The notes under the pieces: generated by a model
Told to the model about the DNA's origin: nothing
Databases searched by the model: none
Seen by the model: only the letters and a program-made list of their open reading frames with translations
Part shown: one piece after another, positions 10,301-17,688 of the stretch
Layout: each line of letters begins with the position of its first letter
Numbering within the stretch: the stretch's first letter is position 1
NCBI RefSeq assembly: GCF_017315735.1
Contig: NZ_JAFLRK010000021.1
Span: 1 to 58,970 of the forward strand
Source of the DNA: Paracoccus shandongensis
GTDB lineage: Bacteria > Pseudomonadota > Alphaproteobacteria > Rhodobacterales > Rhodobacteraceae
Direction of reading: 5' to 3'
Length of the DNA: 58,970 nucleotides
Made by a program: the position numbers and the translations under genes

Positions 10301-10409
10301 GCACGAAGGGCGCCAGCGCCAGCGCCGAAAAGACCGCCACCACGATCAGCGTCAGGCAGACATGCAGCAACCGCTGCTGCCAGACCGGCACCACGCGCCC
10401 GCCCTTCAT
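7380..10409 (-). CDS. Hybrid sensor histidine kinase (2xPAS-HisKA-HATPase-REC-Hpt)
   Basis: A 1009-residue membrane kinase. The ATG at 10409 overlaps the rbaW stop (TGATG) and sits 6 bases after AGGGG; a GTG one codon upstream is the alternative. Order: membrane segment (about 13-35), extracytoplasmic helical sensor region (about 36-195), second membrane segment (about 197-217), PAS (about 240-355), PAS (about 370-490), HisKA with SHELRTPMNG (His about 515), HATPase_c (SNLVSNAVKFTHA, FGGSGLGLAIS), receiver with VAEDN and LMDISMPGMDG (Asp about 805) and LTKPLD, and a C-terminal Hpt domain with ACHSLVG (His about 944). The Hpt could pass phosphate to the receiver of RbaY encoded three genes upstream. 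As I recall it, Rhodobacter capsulatus has a histidine kinase gene in the same place after rbaW. Confidence 0.92.
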   Translation of the reverse strand: MKGGRVVPVWQQRLLHVCLTLIVVAVFSALALAPFVLSRNMETADTTSMRNEMFELHLGIDALHGALLDWQGARASGRDPGESLGLQLDERTQLLVHRIGVVLAYPGARAVLPENAETLGRIRDRVATLVAQLDRAAGNGAAGEGVKGDATAVRDRVADLLAPDLVQLDRYLTDAFRRLGKINANDRWQLTRIGLIAQRLASFLLLVGVLTLIVLWMQHRVLRRAETSLTAVMGDLAEAQRIAHIGNLRRDYARDTVTWSPEFARICGLDPEGQMTGAQFEALLLPADTEKVLDSERKAFARSAETRTPVRRDLTFRVQRGDGEVIELEVQSELTANPDGTPHSMMSTVRDITVEARARRALRESERSLAAAQRIARLGSFRHNYGTGRTHWSSELYVVLGCDPADGPLPLRQIVHPEDFGGVEALFAELLRSGPPGGQRQASFDCRVLHPDGAEHFIRGTAEMNYDEAGAPDMLTGSLQDVTTDIEQERALRDALAEAERANTAKSEFLAVMSHELRTPMNGVLGMLGAVEATPLDDRQREQIHVARTSAEALLAILNDVLDMSKIEAGRMELEEQPFALRPLVSGVVDLYCESARAKGVALSARVGDDLPAWITGDPLRIRQILSNLVSNAVKFTHAGQVTLDVDRAPHGAARDGRLWLRFCVTDSGIGIPVDRQQHVFGRFNQLDTSYTRRFGGSGLGLAISRSLADLMGGRIGFASMAGQGSSFWLDLEAAPAGPAPDTHAAHPETDLPRLSVLVAEDNATNRLVARSMLERLGQGVAFAEDGLAALEAVGRGGFDLVLMDISMPGMDGIEATRRIRRMAGPASTVPVLALTAHAGGAERTACLEAGCNEVLTKPLDLDTLRRALTRWLPRPPQAEAPTTGQDEGGLEQQLAALARQLGPEAMPLLLGASLEDLARHRATLERAAGGQAVDGAILVRACHSLVGIAATLGLPDTADAARRAEAALKDAPAGPGDLAPLLDLVRETEAALSRAAPAFGPVAETAAP

Positions 10410-10822
10410 CACGACCCCTGCCCCGCAAAGCGCAGCACCAGGCGGTTCACGCCGTCCCGGCTGTCATAGTCCAGCGTGTCCGACAGCGCGACGATCAGGG
10501 GGATGCCCCGGCCGCTTTCCTCCAGCGGGTCGATGGCGGCGGGATCGCGCGCCGCGCGGAACAGCGCGACCGGGACGGGCCGGCCGGGGTCGCGGATCTC
10601 GACGGTGATCCCGGGCGCGTCCTTGCGGACGCTCACGCCGATCCCCGCGCCGGGCGGCAGGCCGCCATGCAGGACGATGTTGGTCAGCGCCTCGGTCAGC
10701 GCGATTTCCAGCCGGATCAGGTCTTCGGCGGGCAGCGCGTCGCCCACGAAGGCGCAGACGGACGCCATCGCCGCATCGACCGCGTCAAGCCTGCCCTTGA
10801 CCGGGAAATCGCGGCTGTCCAT
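10409..10822 (-). CDS. rbaW: RbaW-like anti-sigma/serine kinase (HATPase_c_2)
   Basis: A 137-residue RsbW/SpoIIAB-type ATP-binding kinase. N-box EALTNIVLHG (Glu44, Asn48), G1 box RDPGRPV (Asp78-Gly80) and G2 box ESGRGIPLI (102-110) are all present. In partner switching it phosphorylates the STAS antagonist encoded next door and otherwise sequesters a client, classically a sigma factor. It starts 3 bases after the STAS gene stop. No sigma-factor gene lies nearby, so the client is encoded elsewhere or is not a sigma factor. The name follows the R. capsulatus RbaVWY system, judged by gene order and domain content. Confidence 0.88.
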   Translation of the reverse strand: MDSRDFPVKGRLDAVDAAMASVCAFVGDALPAEDLIRLEIALTEALTNIVLHGGLPPGAGIGVSVRKDAPGITVEIRDPGRPVPVALFRAARDPAAIDPLEESGRGIPLIVALSDTLDYDSRDGVNRLVLRFAGQGS

Positions 10823-10825
10823 CCC

Positions 10826-11164
10826 TTATGCGTCCAGCGCGGCCACCGCCGCGTCGGCGTCGGGATAGATCTGGAAGACCCGCTCCATCCGGGTGACGCG
10901 GAACATCTGCCGCACCGCGTCGCCCAGGCCGCAGACCACCACCTCGCCCCGGTTGCCGACCTTCTTCAGAAGCCCGACGATGGCCCCAAGGCCCGAGGAA
11001 TCGACAAAGCGCACGGCGGACAGGTCGATGACGACCCTGTTGCTGCCCGCGTCGATCAGCGCGGACGCTTCCTGCCGGAAGGCGTTGGCGCCAAGCGCGG
11101 TCAGCCGGTCCCCTTCGGGGCGGATGACGCAAAGGCCGTTGGATTGGACATGCGAATGGATCAT
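10826..11164 (-). CDS. rbaV: RbaV-like STAS-domain anti-anti-sigma factor
   Basis: A 112-residue single STAS domain, like SpoIIAA/RsbV. The start at 11164 overlaps the rbaY stop (ATGA), so a longer in-frame extension upstream is rejected. The phosphorylation loop reads RFVDSSGLGAI, with Ser56/Ser57 as the serine expected to be phosphorylated by RbaW and dephosphorylated by RbaY. In the unphosphorylated state it should bind RbaW and release the client. The tight rbaY-rbaV-rbaW overlap fits stoichiometric co-production. Confidence 0.9.
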   Translation of the reverse strand: MIHSHVQSNGLCVIRPEGDRLTALGANAFRQEASALIDAGSNRVVIDLSAVRFVDSSGLGAIVGLLKKVGNRGEVVVCGLGDAVRQMFRVTRMERVFQIYPDADAAVAALDA

Positions 11165-12375
11165 GCAGAAAAGCTCCTTTCCAGAGCAAGGACCGTCAGG
11201 TCGTCTTCCAGGGGCCGCCCGCCCCGCCATGCCGCCAGCGCGGCCACCACGGCGCCCGGCAGGGCCTCGACATCCTTGCGGGCATGTTCGGCGACCAGGC
11301 CGCGCAGCCGGTCCTCGCCAAAGGCGGTGCCATCGGGGGCCTCGGCCTCGATGGCGCCGTCCGAACACAGGATCAGGGTTTCCCCCGCGCCCAGGTCGAT
11401 GACGCCGTTGTGGTAATCGGCGGTCGCCAGCAGGCCCACCGGAAAGCCGCCGTCGCCCACCAGTTCGGTCGTGCCGTCGCCTCGCGCCAGGATCGGACTG
11501 GGATAGCCCGCCTGGCAAAAGAACAGCCGCCCGCTGTGCTGGTCCAGCACGCCGCAGAACATGGTGAAGTATTCGGTGCCGTCCTCGTGAAAGAAGCGGT
11601 CGTTCAGATCCTGCACCATCGCCGCCGGATCCGCCGCGCCGGGATCGGACCCCACCTTGTCGGCGAAATACTGGGCCGTCACCAGATGGCCGATGGCCAC
11701 CGACAGCAGCGCCGCATGGACGCCGTGGCCCGCCACATCGACGGCATAAAAGCCCAGCTTGTCCCCCGGCAGCTGGTAATAGCCGAACATGTCGCCCGAC
11801 ACATAGGCCGAGGGCTGGAAGGCCGTCCCGAACCGGCAGCCCCGGATGTCGCGCGTCCGGCTGGGAAGAAGCCGCCGCTGCGCCTCGGCCGCGACGTTCA
11901 GGTCATGCTCGATCCGCCGTTTCGCCAGCTGCAGCGCGCGGTGCTTTGCGGACAAGGCCTGTTCGTGATCGACCAGCCGCGCGGCGGCCCGGATCCGCAC
12001 CGTCAGCATCGCCGCGTCCAGGGGCTTGGTCATGAAGTCGTCCACCCCCGCCTCCAGCGCCAGGCGCCGCTGCTCGGCCTGGCCCGCCGCCGTCAGCATC
12101 ACGACATGGATATAGCGCCCCAGGTCGGTGGCCCGGATCCGGCGCGTGACCTCGTGCCCGTCGATGCCCGGCATGTCGAGATCGCAGACCAGGATCGAGG
12201 CGCCGCTCCGCTCGATCATCTCCAGCGCCTCCAGGCCGTCGCGCGCCAGCACGGGGGTGAAGCCGATGCGGCTGACCACGGTCGAGGCGAAGATGCGTTG
12301 CGTCGCGTCGTCATCGGCGATGACGACCTTGTCGGACAGATGCCTCTGCCGGGCGGGTTCTTGATCAAGAGGCAT
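11161..12375 (-). CDS. rbaY: RbaY-like response regulator with PP2C/SpoIIE phosphatase output
   Basis: A 404-residue two-domain protein. The receiver (about 15-130) has the acidic pocket DDD at 21-23, phospho-acceptor Asp65 in VCDLDMPGIDG and Lys117 in MTKPLD. A helical linker (about 135-175) follows, with the segment AEAQRRLLPSR typical of RsbU/SpoIIE-type regulators. The PP2C/SpoIIE domain (about 180-404) shows SGDMFGYY, DVAGHGVHAALLS, CSDGAIEAEAPDG and EDDLTVLAL, which supply the metal-binding Asp residues. Phosphorylation of the receiver is expected to activate dephosphorylation of the STAS protein. It is the first gene of the leftward operon, and the upstream region carries the palindrome at 12425-12446. 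Confidence 0.92.
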   Translation of the reverse strand: MPLDQEPARQRHLSDKVVIADDDATQRIFASTVVSRIGFTPVLARDGLEALEMIERSGASILVCDLDMPGIDGHEVTRRIRATDLGRYIHVVMLTAAGQAEQRRLALEAGVDDFMTKPLDAAMLTVRIRAAARLVDHEQALSAKHRALQLAKRRIEHDLNVAAEAQRRLLPSRTRDIRGCRFGTAFQPSAYVSGDMFGYYQLPGDKLGFYAVDVAGHGVHAALLSVAIGHLVTAQYFADKVGSDPGAADPAAMVQDLNDRFFHEDGTEYFTMFCGVLDQHSGRLFFCQAGYPSPILARGDGTTELVGDGGFPVGLLATADYHNGVIDLGAGETLILCSDGAIEAEAPDGTAFGEDRLRGLVAEHARKDVEALPGAVVAALAAWRGGRPLEDDLTVLALERSFSA

Positions 12376-12424
12376 GATGCGTGACGTCTTCGGGGGCGAG
12401 AGAGGGAATTACACCTTCAGGTTT

Positions 12425-12446
12425 ATTGTTAACGAACATTAACAAT
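12425..12446 (-). promoter_or_regulatory. 22-bp palindrome upstream of rbaY, CtrA-like
   Basis: ATTGTTAA-CGAACA-TTAACAAT is a perfect 8-bp inverted repeat with a 6-bp spacer, in the AT-rich leader about 50 bases upstream of the rbaY start. It contains TTAAC-N5-TTAAC, one base shorter than the classical TTAA-N7-TTAA CtrA box. It is the only strong operator-like element before this 12-kb operon. Whether CtrA or another regulator binds it is inference. Confidence 0.5.
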
Positions 12447-12589
12447 CTTGGGTGGTTCCTGTCGAGACGAAAGAAACGGTTCAGTTGTCGCAGGGGTGGG
12501 GGTTGGGCTTTGGCCGCCAACGGCTGCGGCTTGGGTGCCGCCCTTCAGAAGGCCGCGCGCGGCGCCTTCGGCGTAGGGGCGCGCGGCCG

Positions 12590-12764
12590 TAGGTGACGAC
12601 CGCCTTCTGCGCCGGGGTCAACGTCGTCTGCAAGCGATGCGGCGTATGGCTCCGGTCGTGGACGTCGTCGCGACCCCGCCACTTCCAGACCGTCTGTTCG
12701 GAGATCCCGTAGCTGCCCCCAGCTTCGGTGTCGTGGTGGCCTGCTTGTGCAGAGAGATCAGCAT
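12590..12764 (-). pseudogene. IS481-family transposase N-terminal relic
   Basis: The minus strand from an ATG at 12764 encodes MLISLHKQATTTPKL, the usual first residues of an IS481 transposase. After a deletion and frame change, the helix-turn-helix portion GISEQTVWKW and RSHTPHRLQTTLTPAQKAV is readable to about 12598. The frame then loses all resemblance, and the rest of the transposase (DDE domain) is absent. It is a dead remnant lying just upstream of the truncated TonB receptor and may have caused that truncation. Confidence 0.75.
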
Positions 12765-12858
12765 GCTCCCACCCCCTCACGAACATCGCGCAGGATCAAT
12801 CGTGCCATGAACAATGCAGACCGGCGAGGGGTCCATGCGATCATCCGGGATGTGACAC

Positions 12859-13719
12859 TTGGGCATCTACCTGCATGACCAGATGCAGTGGGGCAACTGG
12901 CAGGCCTTCGCCAGTGCCCGCTGGGACAGGGTCGAGACGACCACGACGGCTGCCGACCGTTCGACAGGCACCCAGGACGACACCGGCCGTTCCGGGCGCC
13001 TGGCGCTGAGCCATGACTGGAGCAACGGCGTCATGGTCTATGGCAGCGTTTCGACCTCGTTCGCGCCCAACATCGGCTTCGTTTATGACGATCCGGCCGA
13101 CGACAGCACGCAGCGGGCAGCGCGCCCCACGCAGTCCACGCAGCGCGAGATCGGCCTGAAATACGCCCCCGAAGGCACGAACCTGCTGCTGTCCGCCGCC
13201 GTCTTCGACATCGATCAGCGCGATGGCACCGTGCTGGATGTCTCGACCGGCGAGAACCGGCAGCGCCAGCTGGACCTGAACAGCCGGGGCTTTGAACTGG
13301 AGGCGCAGGCGAACTGGGACAATGGCTGGGGGGTGATCGCCAGCTATGCCCACCAGCGCGTCAGGATCGAGAAGGGCGCGGCGGGAACCGTGGGCAACGA
13401 GCTGTCGGGCGTTCCGAACGACACGCTTTCGCTTTGGGGCAAGCATGACATCCAGTCGGGTCCGGCGGCGGGCCTCGGGCTGGCGGCGGGCCTGCGCTAT
13501 GTGGGCGAAAGCCATGGCGACGATGCCAATGCCATCACCAACGACGATCGCGTCTTCGTGGACCTTGGCGTCAGCTACCAGCCGGCAGGGCTGCCGGGGG
13601 TCGAGATGCAGGTGAACATCAAGAACCTGTTCGACCAGCAAAAGCAGACCTGCACCGCCGGATACTGCTATCGCGACGAGGGCCGCACCTGGACGGCAAG
13701 CCTGAGCCGCCGCTTCTGA
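12859..13719 (+). pseudogene. TonB-dependent siderophore receptor, 3' fragment
   Basis: About 286 codons encode the C-terminal part of an outer-membrane siderophore receptor of the FhuA/FoxA type. The text starts mid-barrel at GIYLHDQMQWGNWQAF and shows barrel strands such as GVMVYGSVSTSFAPN, QREIGLKYAPEGTNLLLSAA and NIKNLFDQQ, closing with the outer-membrane signature [10 protein letters not shown] (terminal Phe). Plug domain, TonB box and roughly the first 400 residues are missing; the IS481 relic is immediately upstream. The apparent start is only a TTG with no convincing ribosome site, so I regard it as a pseudogene. The stop overlaps the start of the permease gene (TGATG), showing that the two were once one operon. 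Confidence 0.85.
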
Positions 13720-14945
13720 TGGCGCAGGGTGCGGGGCAGCCAGGACAGGCGGCGATCCTGTCCGGCCTGTGGGCCGCCTATGTCGCGCAAAGCGTGATCG
13801 GCGGCCTGACCTGGGGCGGGCTGCCCGCCGTGCTGCGCGACCAGGGCCTGCCCCTGGACCGGATCGGCCTTCTGTCCCTGCTGATTGCGCCCTGGGCGCT
13901 GAAGGTGCTGTGGTCGCCGGTGATCGAACGGTGGCGGTTGCCGCCCGGCCGCCCGCCCCGCAGCGCCATGCTGGTGCTGCCGTTCGGCCTGGTCGCCGTT
14001 CTGGGCCTGCTGTCCGCCGGGGCCGTCGGCCTGGTGCCGTTGCTGCCTGCGCTGGCCTGCCTGATGGCGGTGGCCTTCGCCACGGCAACCGCCGATATCG
14101 TCGTTGACGGCCATGCGGTCGGCGCCCTTGCCCGCAGCGGGCACGGCTGGGGCAATGCCGCGCAGGTCGGCGGCGCCTATGTCGGATCGGCCATCGGCGC
14201 GGGGCTTCTTCTTGTGGTGGTCGCGCGGATCGGCTGGACGGGGGCTGTCTGGTTCATGGCCGGACTGGTGGCTGTCCTGCTTGTCTGGTTCGCCCTGACG
14301 GCGCGGGGGTCCGCCTTATCTCCGGCAGCAGGTGCGCGTCCCAGCCTGCGCCGCGCGCTGGCCCGGCGCGACATCCGGAAGGGCCTGATGCTGACGGCCA
14401 TCTTTGTCGTCGCCCAGAAGCTGTCCCTGGGCATGCTGGGGCCGTTCCTGATCGACAGGGGCATTCCCTTGGCGGCGGTGGGCCTGCTCAACGGCTTCGG
14501 CAGCCTGGTTCTGGGGCTTTTGGGGGCGCTGCTGGGCGGGGCGGCGGTCCAGCGGTGGGGGGTGCGGACCACCATGATCGGCGCGCTGGTGTCCCAGGCC
14601 ATCCTGATGCTGTGCCTGGCGCTGAGCGGGGCCGGGGTGGCGCTGCCGCCCGCCCTGCCGGTCGCGGCCGCGCTGTTGTCGGGATCGGCGCTGTCGGCCA
14701 TCGGCTTCACCGCGCTTTATGCCCAGTTCATGCGGTGGTCGGATCCAGGACAGGGCGGCGTGGACTTCACCCTGTTCCAGTGCCTCGATGGCGCGCTCAG
14801 CATGGCCCTGGGGCTTGTCGCAGGGATCGTGGCGCAGCAGGGGGGCTATGGCGTCTTCTTCGGTCTTGCCGCCGTCCTGCCCGTTCTGGCAGTCCTGATG
14901 CTGCAATGGCTGGTGAAGACGCAGCCCCCGGCAAGGGCGGCGTAA
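13719..14945 (+). CDS. Siderophore MFS permease (RhtX/FptX-like)
   Basis: A 408-residue major-facilitator protein with about 12 membrane segments. It resembles the single-protein inner-membrane siderophore importers RhtX/FptX: N-terminal [20 protein letters not shown], and [13 protein letters not shown] in the middle of the first half. It would bring a ferri-siderophore from the periplasm into the cytoplasm. Its start overlaps the stop of the receptor fragment by one base, so it was probably translated by coupling to a receptor that is now broken. It may therefore be poorly expressed or serve another receptor. Confidence 0.85.
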   Translation: MAQGAGQPGQAAILSGLWAAYVAQSVIGGLTWGGLPAVLRDQGLPLDRIGLLSLLIAPWALKVLWSPVIERWRLPPGRPPRSAMLVLPFGLVAVLGLLSAGAVGLVPLLPALACLMAVAFATATADIVVDGHAVGALARSGHGWGNAAQVGGAYVGSAIGAGLLLVVVARIGWTGAVWFMAGLVAVLLVWFALTARGSALSPAAGARPSLRRALARRDIRKGLMLTAIFVVAQKLSLGMLGPFLIDRGIPLAAVGLLNGFGSLVLGLLGALLGGAAVQRWGVRTTMIGALVSQAILMLCLALSGAGVALPPALPVAAALLSGSALSAIGFTALYAQFMRWSDPGQGGVDFTLFQCLDGALSMALGLVAGIVAQQGGYGVFFGLAAVLPVLAVLMLQWLVKTQPPARAA

Positions 14946-14952
14946 GAACGGT

Positions 14953-14972
14953 GCCGCCTGCCTTCAGGCGGC
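14953..14972. terminator. Hairpin between convergent permease and SIP genes
   Basis: GCCGCCTG-CCTT-CAGGCGGC forms a perfect 8-bp stem with a 4-base loop between the permease stop and the convergent SIP gene; the SIP stop codon lies in it. No T-run follows on either strand, so termination is only suggested. Confidence 0.4.
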
Positions 14973-16040
14973 CGATGTGTGGTGCGGCTCTTCCGCCATC
15001 TCGCCCGCCACGCCGCGCCGCCAATAGGCTGCGGCCATGTGCCGGTCGCGCGGCAGCTTCCAGACCGAACGGATGTGGCGGCGGATGTCGCGGAACGCGT
15101 CGAACTCGCATCCGGCCCAGACGTAAAGGTCGTCGGACGGCTGCCGCCGGGCCAGCGCCTCGACCAGAAGCCGCGTGGTGCCGGGCGCGGCGCCGCGCCG
15201 ATGCAGCCATTCGACCGGGCCGGCCAGATCTTGTTCGTCCCCGGGACCGTCCACCTCGATGATCGCCTCGCAGAGGGTGCCGGGCAAGGCGGCCTCCAGC
15301 ATCCGGGCGATGGCCGGCAGCGCCGTCTCGTCGCCCAGCAACAGCACCCGTGGCGCCTGCGGGATCGCCCCGCCGCCCGGACCCAGCAGACCCGCGACAT
15401 CGCCCGGACGGCAGGTCGCGGCCCAGCCACCGGCAGATCTCTCGGCGGTCGGATGAAGCACGAAGTCGATTTCGACCTCGCCGCGCGCCGGATCGACATG
15501 GCGGATGGTATAGACGCGCACCAGCAAGGCATCGGCTCCGGTCGGAAAGCTTAATGCGCCGCTGGCCGTCAGCATCGGCCATACCGGCGGCAGGTTCGCC
15601 GGGCGATCCGTGGGGGGCAGAAGCAGGCGGACGTGAAGCTCGTCCAGGGGCAGGTCATGCAGGTCGGGGACAGCGAAGGTCACCCGCTGCATCGACGGCG
15701 TCAGGCGGCGCGTGGCCGTGACGCGGACCTCGCGGAAGAAGGGCGGAACGCCATGGGACTGGCCGTCGCCCTGCCAGTGAAGCTCCACCTCCTCGGCCAG
15801 ATATTCGCGGATGTGATCCACGAAGATCAGCTTCATGTAGCTGAGGCCGATGGGGTTGACCCCTGTCGCCTCGACAAGAAGCGCCGCACCGTCCCGGCGC
15901 ACGTCGAAACCGCCCAGGGGAAGCTGCATCCGCCAGGGGCCCGCCTCGGTTCCCGTGATGTATTCCGGGTGATCCGCCGCGAAGCGGAACATGGCGGTGG
16001 CGCCTTGAGGATGGTCAAGCCGGGTCTTCGCGTGCAGCAT
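14964..16040 (-). CDS. Siderophore-interacting protein / ferri-siderophore reductase
   Basis: A 358-residue cytoplasmic FAD-dependent ferric reductase of the SIP/ViuB family. The first 90 residues look like the DUF2218-type N-terminal extension seen in alphaproteobacterial members. The FAD-binding part (about 110-240) carries VRVYTIRHVD, a variant of the RxYTxR signature, and the NAD(P)H-binding half has LLLGDETALPAIARML. It would release iron from the siderophore imported by the convergent permease. The start at MLHAKTRLDHP was chosen because GAG lies 6 bases upstream and extensions read as non-family sequence. Confidence 0.88.
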   Translation of the reverse strand: MLHAKTRLDHPQGATAMFRFAADHPEYITGTEAGPWRMQLPLGGFDVRRDGAALLVEATGVNPIGLSYMKLIFVDHIREYLAEEVELHWQGDGQSHGVPPFFREVRVTATRRLTPSMQRVTFAVPDLHDLPLDELHVRLLLPPTDRPANLPPVWPMLTASGALSFPTGADALLVRVYTIRHVDPARGEVEIDFVLHPTAERSAGGWAATCRPGDVAGLLGPGGGAIPQAPRVLLLGDETALPAIARMLEAALPGTLCEAIIEVDGPGDEQDLAGPVEWLHRRGAAPGTTRLLVEALARRQPSDDLYVWAGCEFDAFRDIRRHIRSVWKLPRDRHMAAAYWRRGVAGEMAEEPHHTSAA

Positions 16041-16198
16041 CGGGATCTCGGGTGCAGAGGGTTTCTGGCTGCGCAAGGCGTGGCTGGGGCTTGTGTAACC
16101 CAGGACAACGCCGGCAGCCAGACTTTCCGGGCTGCTTGCAACCTGTCCAAGCCCTGCGCCATCGACTATGGAACGGCAAAGCGGATGACGGAGCATGA

Positions 16199-17023
16199 AT
16201 GTCGGAGCTTCCCCTTCTCGGCCTGGCGGCGCAGGTTTCCGACCTGAAGGCCAATCCCGCGCTGCTGCACGATGCGCCGCGCGACATCGAGCTGCATGAT
16301 TTCTTCATGGCCGATGTGCTTGGAGGGGACTGGAGGCCCCTGGCCCGGGAAGCGCGCGCCGTGCTGCGCGGGCATGGGGGGCGTCTTGGCATCCACGGGC
16401 CGTTCTGGGGCCTCGACATCTCGAACCCCGACCCCGACGTGCAGGCCATCGTGGCCCGCCGCATGGACCAGGCGCTGGATGTCTGCGCCTTCCTCGGGGC
16501 GTCGCAGATGGTCATCCATTCGCCCTATACGCTGTGGGACCACCACAACCTGGATCATTTCGCCTGGCGCTCGGCCCATGAGTGGATCATCGCGAACTGC
16601 CATGCCTGCCTGCGCCCGGCGGTCGCGCGCGCCGAGGCCCTGGGCGTGACGGTGGTGATCGAGAATGTGCAGGACAAGGATCCCGACATCCGCGCCGACC
16701 TGGTGCGCAGCTTCGAATCCAGGGCCGTGGCCCTGTCGGTCGATACGGGGCACGCCCATTTCATGAACGGGGTGGGCCAGGCGCCTCCGGTGGATTTCTT
16801 CATCCGCCGCGCGGGCGACCTGCTGCAGCACGTGCATCTGCATGACGGCGACGGCAATGCGGACCGGCATTGGCGCGTGGGCGACGGCTCGATCCCCTGG
16901 GCGGCCGTGTTCCGGGCGCTGTCCGAAGCGCCCCGGATGCCGCGCCTGATCCTTGAACTGAGCGACAAGGCGGGCGTTCCCGCCTCGATCGCCCGGCTGC
17001 GGGACCTGGGGCTGGCCCGATAG
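16199..17023 (+). CDS. TIM-barrel sugar phosphate isomerase/epimerase-like protein
   Basis: A 274-residue protein of the xylose-isomerase-like TIM-barrel superfamily. Metal-ligand candidates are visible at strand ends: His in MVIHSPYT, Glu in VVIENVQD, Asp/His in SVDTGHAHF, His/Asp in HVHLHDGDG and Glu in LILELSD. It contains an HGPFWGLDI motif near the start. It is not closely similar to the three TIM-barrel proteins of the island at 28.7-58 kb, whose ligand pattern differs. It stands between the siderophore reductase and cobC, each on the other strand, so context does not define its substrate. A sugar or cyclitol isomerase role is the safest general call. Confidence 0.8.
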   Translation: MSELPLLGLAAQVSDLKANPALLHDAPRDIELHDFFMADVLGGDWRPLAREARAVLRGHGGRLGIHGPFWGLDISNPDPDVQAIVARRMDQALDVCAFLGASQMVIHSPYTLWDHHNLDHFAWRSAHEWIIANCHACLRPAVARAEALGVTVVIENVQDKDPDIRADLVRSFESRAVALSVDTGHAHFMNGVGQAPPVDFFIRRAGDLLQHVHLHDGDGNADRHWRVGDGSIPWAAVFRALSEAPRMPRLILELSDKAGVPASIARLRDLGLAR

Positions 17024-17044
17024 GCGCGGCCCCGGGGTTCGCGT

Positions 17045-17620
17045 TCAGGGTTGCCAGTTGACCTCGGCCACGGACCAGTGCCCCTGGGGGCCGATGTGGA
17101 AACGCGACAGCGACAAGGGCGCGACCTGGAAGGACAAGGCCCCGGCCACCGATCCCGTGGCATGGGCAAGCGCCGCGCGGACCGTGCCCGCATGGGCGGT
17201 CACGACATGGACCCCCGGCCGGGCCGCCAGGTCCAGCAGGGCGGGAACAGTGCGGGCGCAAGCTTCCCGAAAGCTTTCGCCGTTCGGCGGGCGATGGTCG
17301 GCCAGCGCCTCGGGATCGAGAAGGCCCAGATCGGGAAGGTCCGCATGGCTCAGTCCCTCCCAATCTCCGAAGTGCTGTTCCCACAGCCTGTCGTCCAGCC
17401 TTGCCGTCGGGCCGGAAAACAGGGCGTCTGCCGTCATCAGGCAGCGCCGCGCCGGAGAGCTGATCAGCCGCGCAGTCCCGGGCAGGCGTGCGGCAACGGC
17501 CGCGATCCTTGCCGCATCCGACACATCCGCCGGCAGGTCGAGGCGGCCCGCAAGCTGCCCCTTTCCGGCGACGGGCGCGTGGCGGATCAGGATGATGTCC
17601 GCGCCCTGTCCCTCAGCCAT
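17045..17620 (-). CDS. cobC: Histidine phosphatase, probable alpha-ribazole phosphatase CobC
   Basis: A 191-residue phosphoglycerate-mutase-like phosphatase. Catalytic landmarks are LIRHAPV (nucleophilic His near residue 13), SSPARRCLMTA, the acid region LWEQHFGDWEGL, and VVTAHAGTVRAAL with the second His. CobC removes the phosphate from alpha-ribazole phosphate (or adenosylcobalamin phosphate) in the lower-ligand branch. It is divergent from cobU by 68 bases and next to cobT and cobS, which supports this over a generic phosphatase. Confidence 0.82.
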   Translation of the reverse strand: MAEGQGADIILIRHAPVAGKGQLAGRLDLPADVSDAARIAAVAARLPGTARLISSPARRCLMTADALFSGPTARLDDRLWEQHFGDWEGLSHADLPDLGLLDPEALADHRPPNGESFREACARTVPALLDLAARPGVHVVTAHAGTVRAALAHATGSVAGALSFQVAPLSLSRFHIGPQGHWSVAEVNWQP

Positions 17621-17688
17621 CCCGCGTCGCCCCTTCAGTCAGCGGCCGCGCCGTGATTAGATGCCGGTCAGGCAAAGACAGGATCTCC

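Noticed and set aside
7110..10469. Long plus-strand open frame (1119 codons) opposite the hybrid kinase
   Set aside because: The minus-strand product shows complete PAS, HisKA, HATPase, receiver and Hpt motifs; the plus frame is low-complexity and unlike any protein.
12859..13719. Intact small outer-membrane protein
   Set aside because: The sequence begins in the middle of a TonB-receptor barrel, has no signal peptide and only a TTG start, so a truncated receptor is the better reading.
17621..17688. Possible cobalamin riboswitch before cobU
   Set aside because: Only 68 bases separate cobC and cobU, too short for the element, and no B12-box-like sequence is visible.
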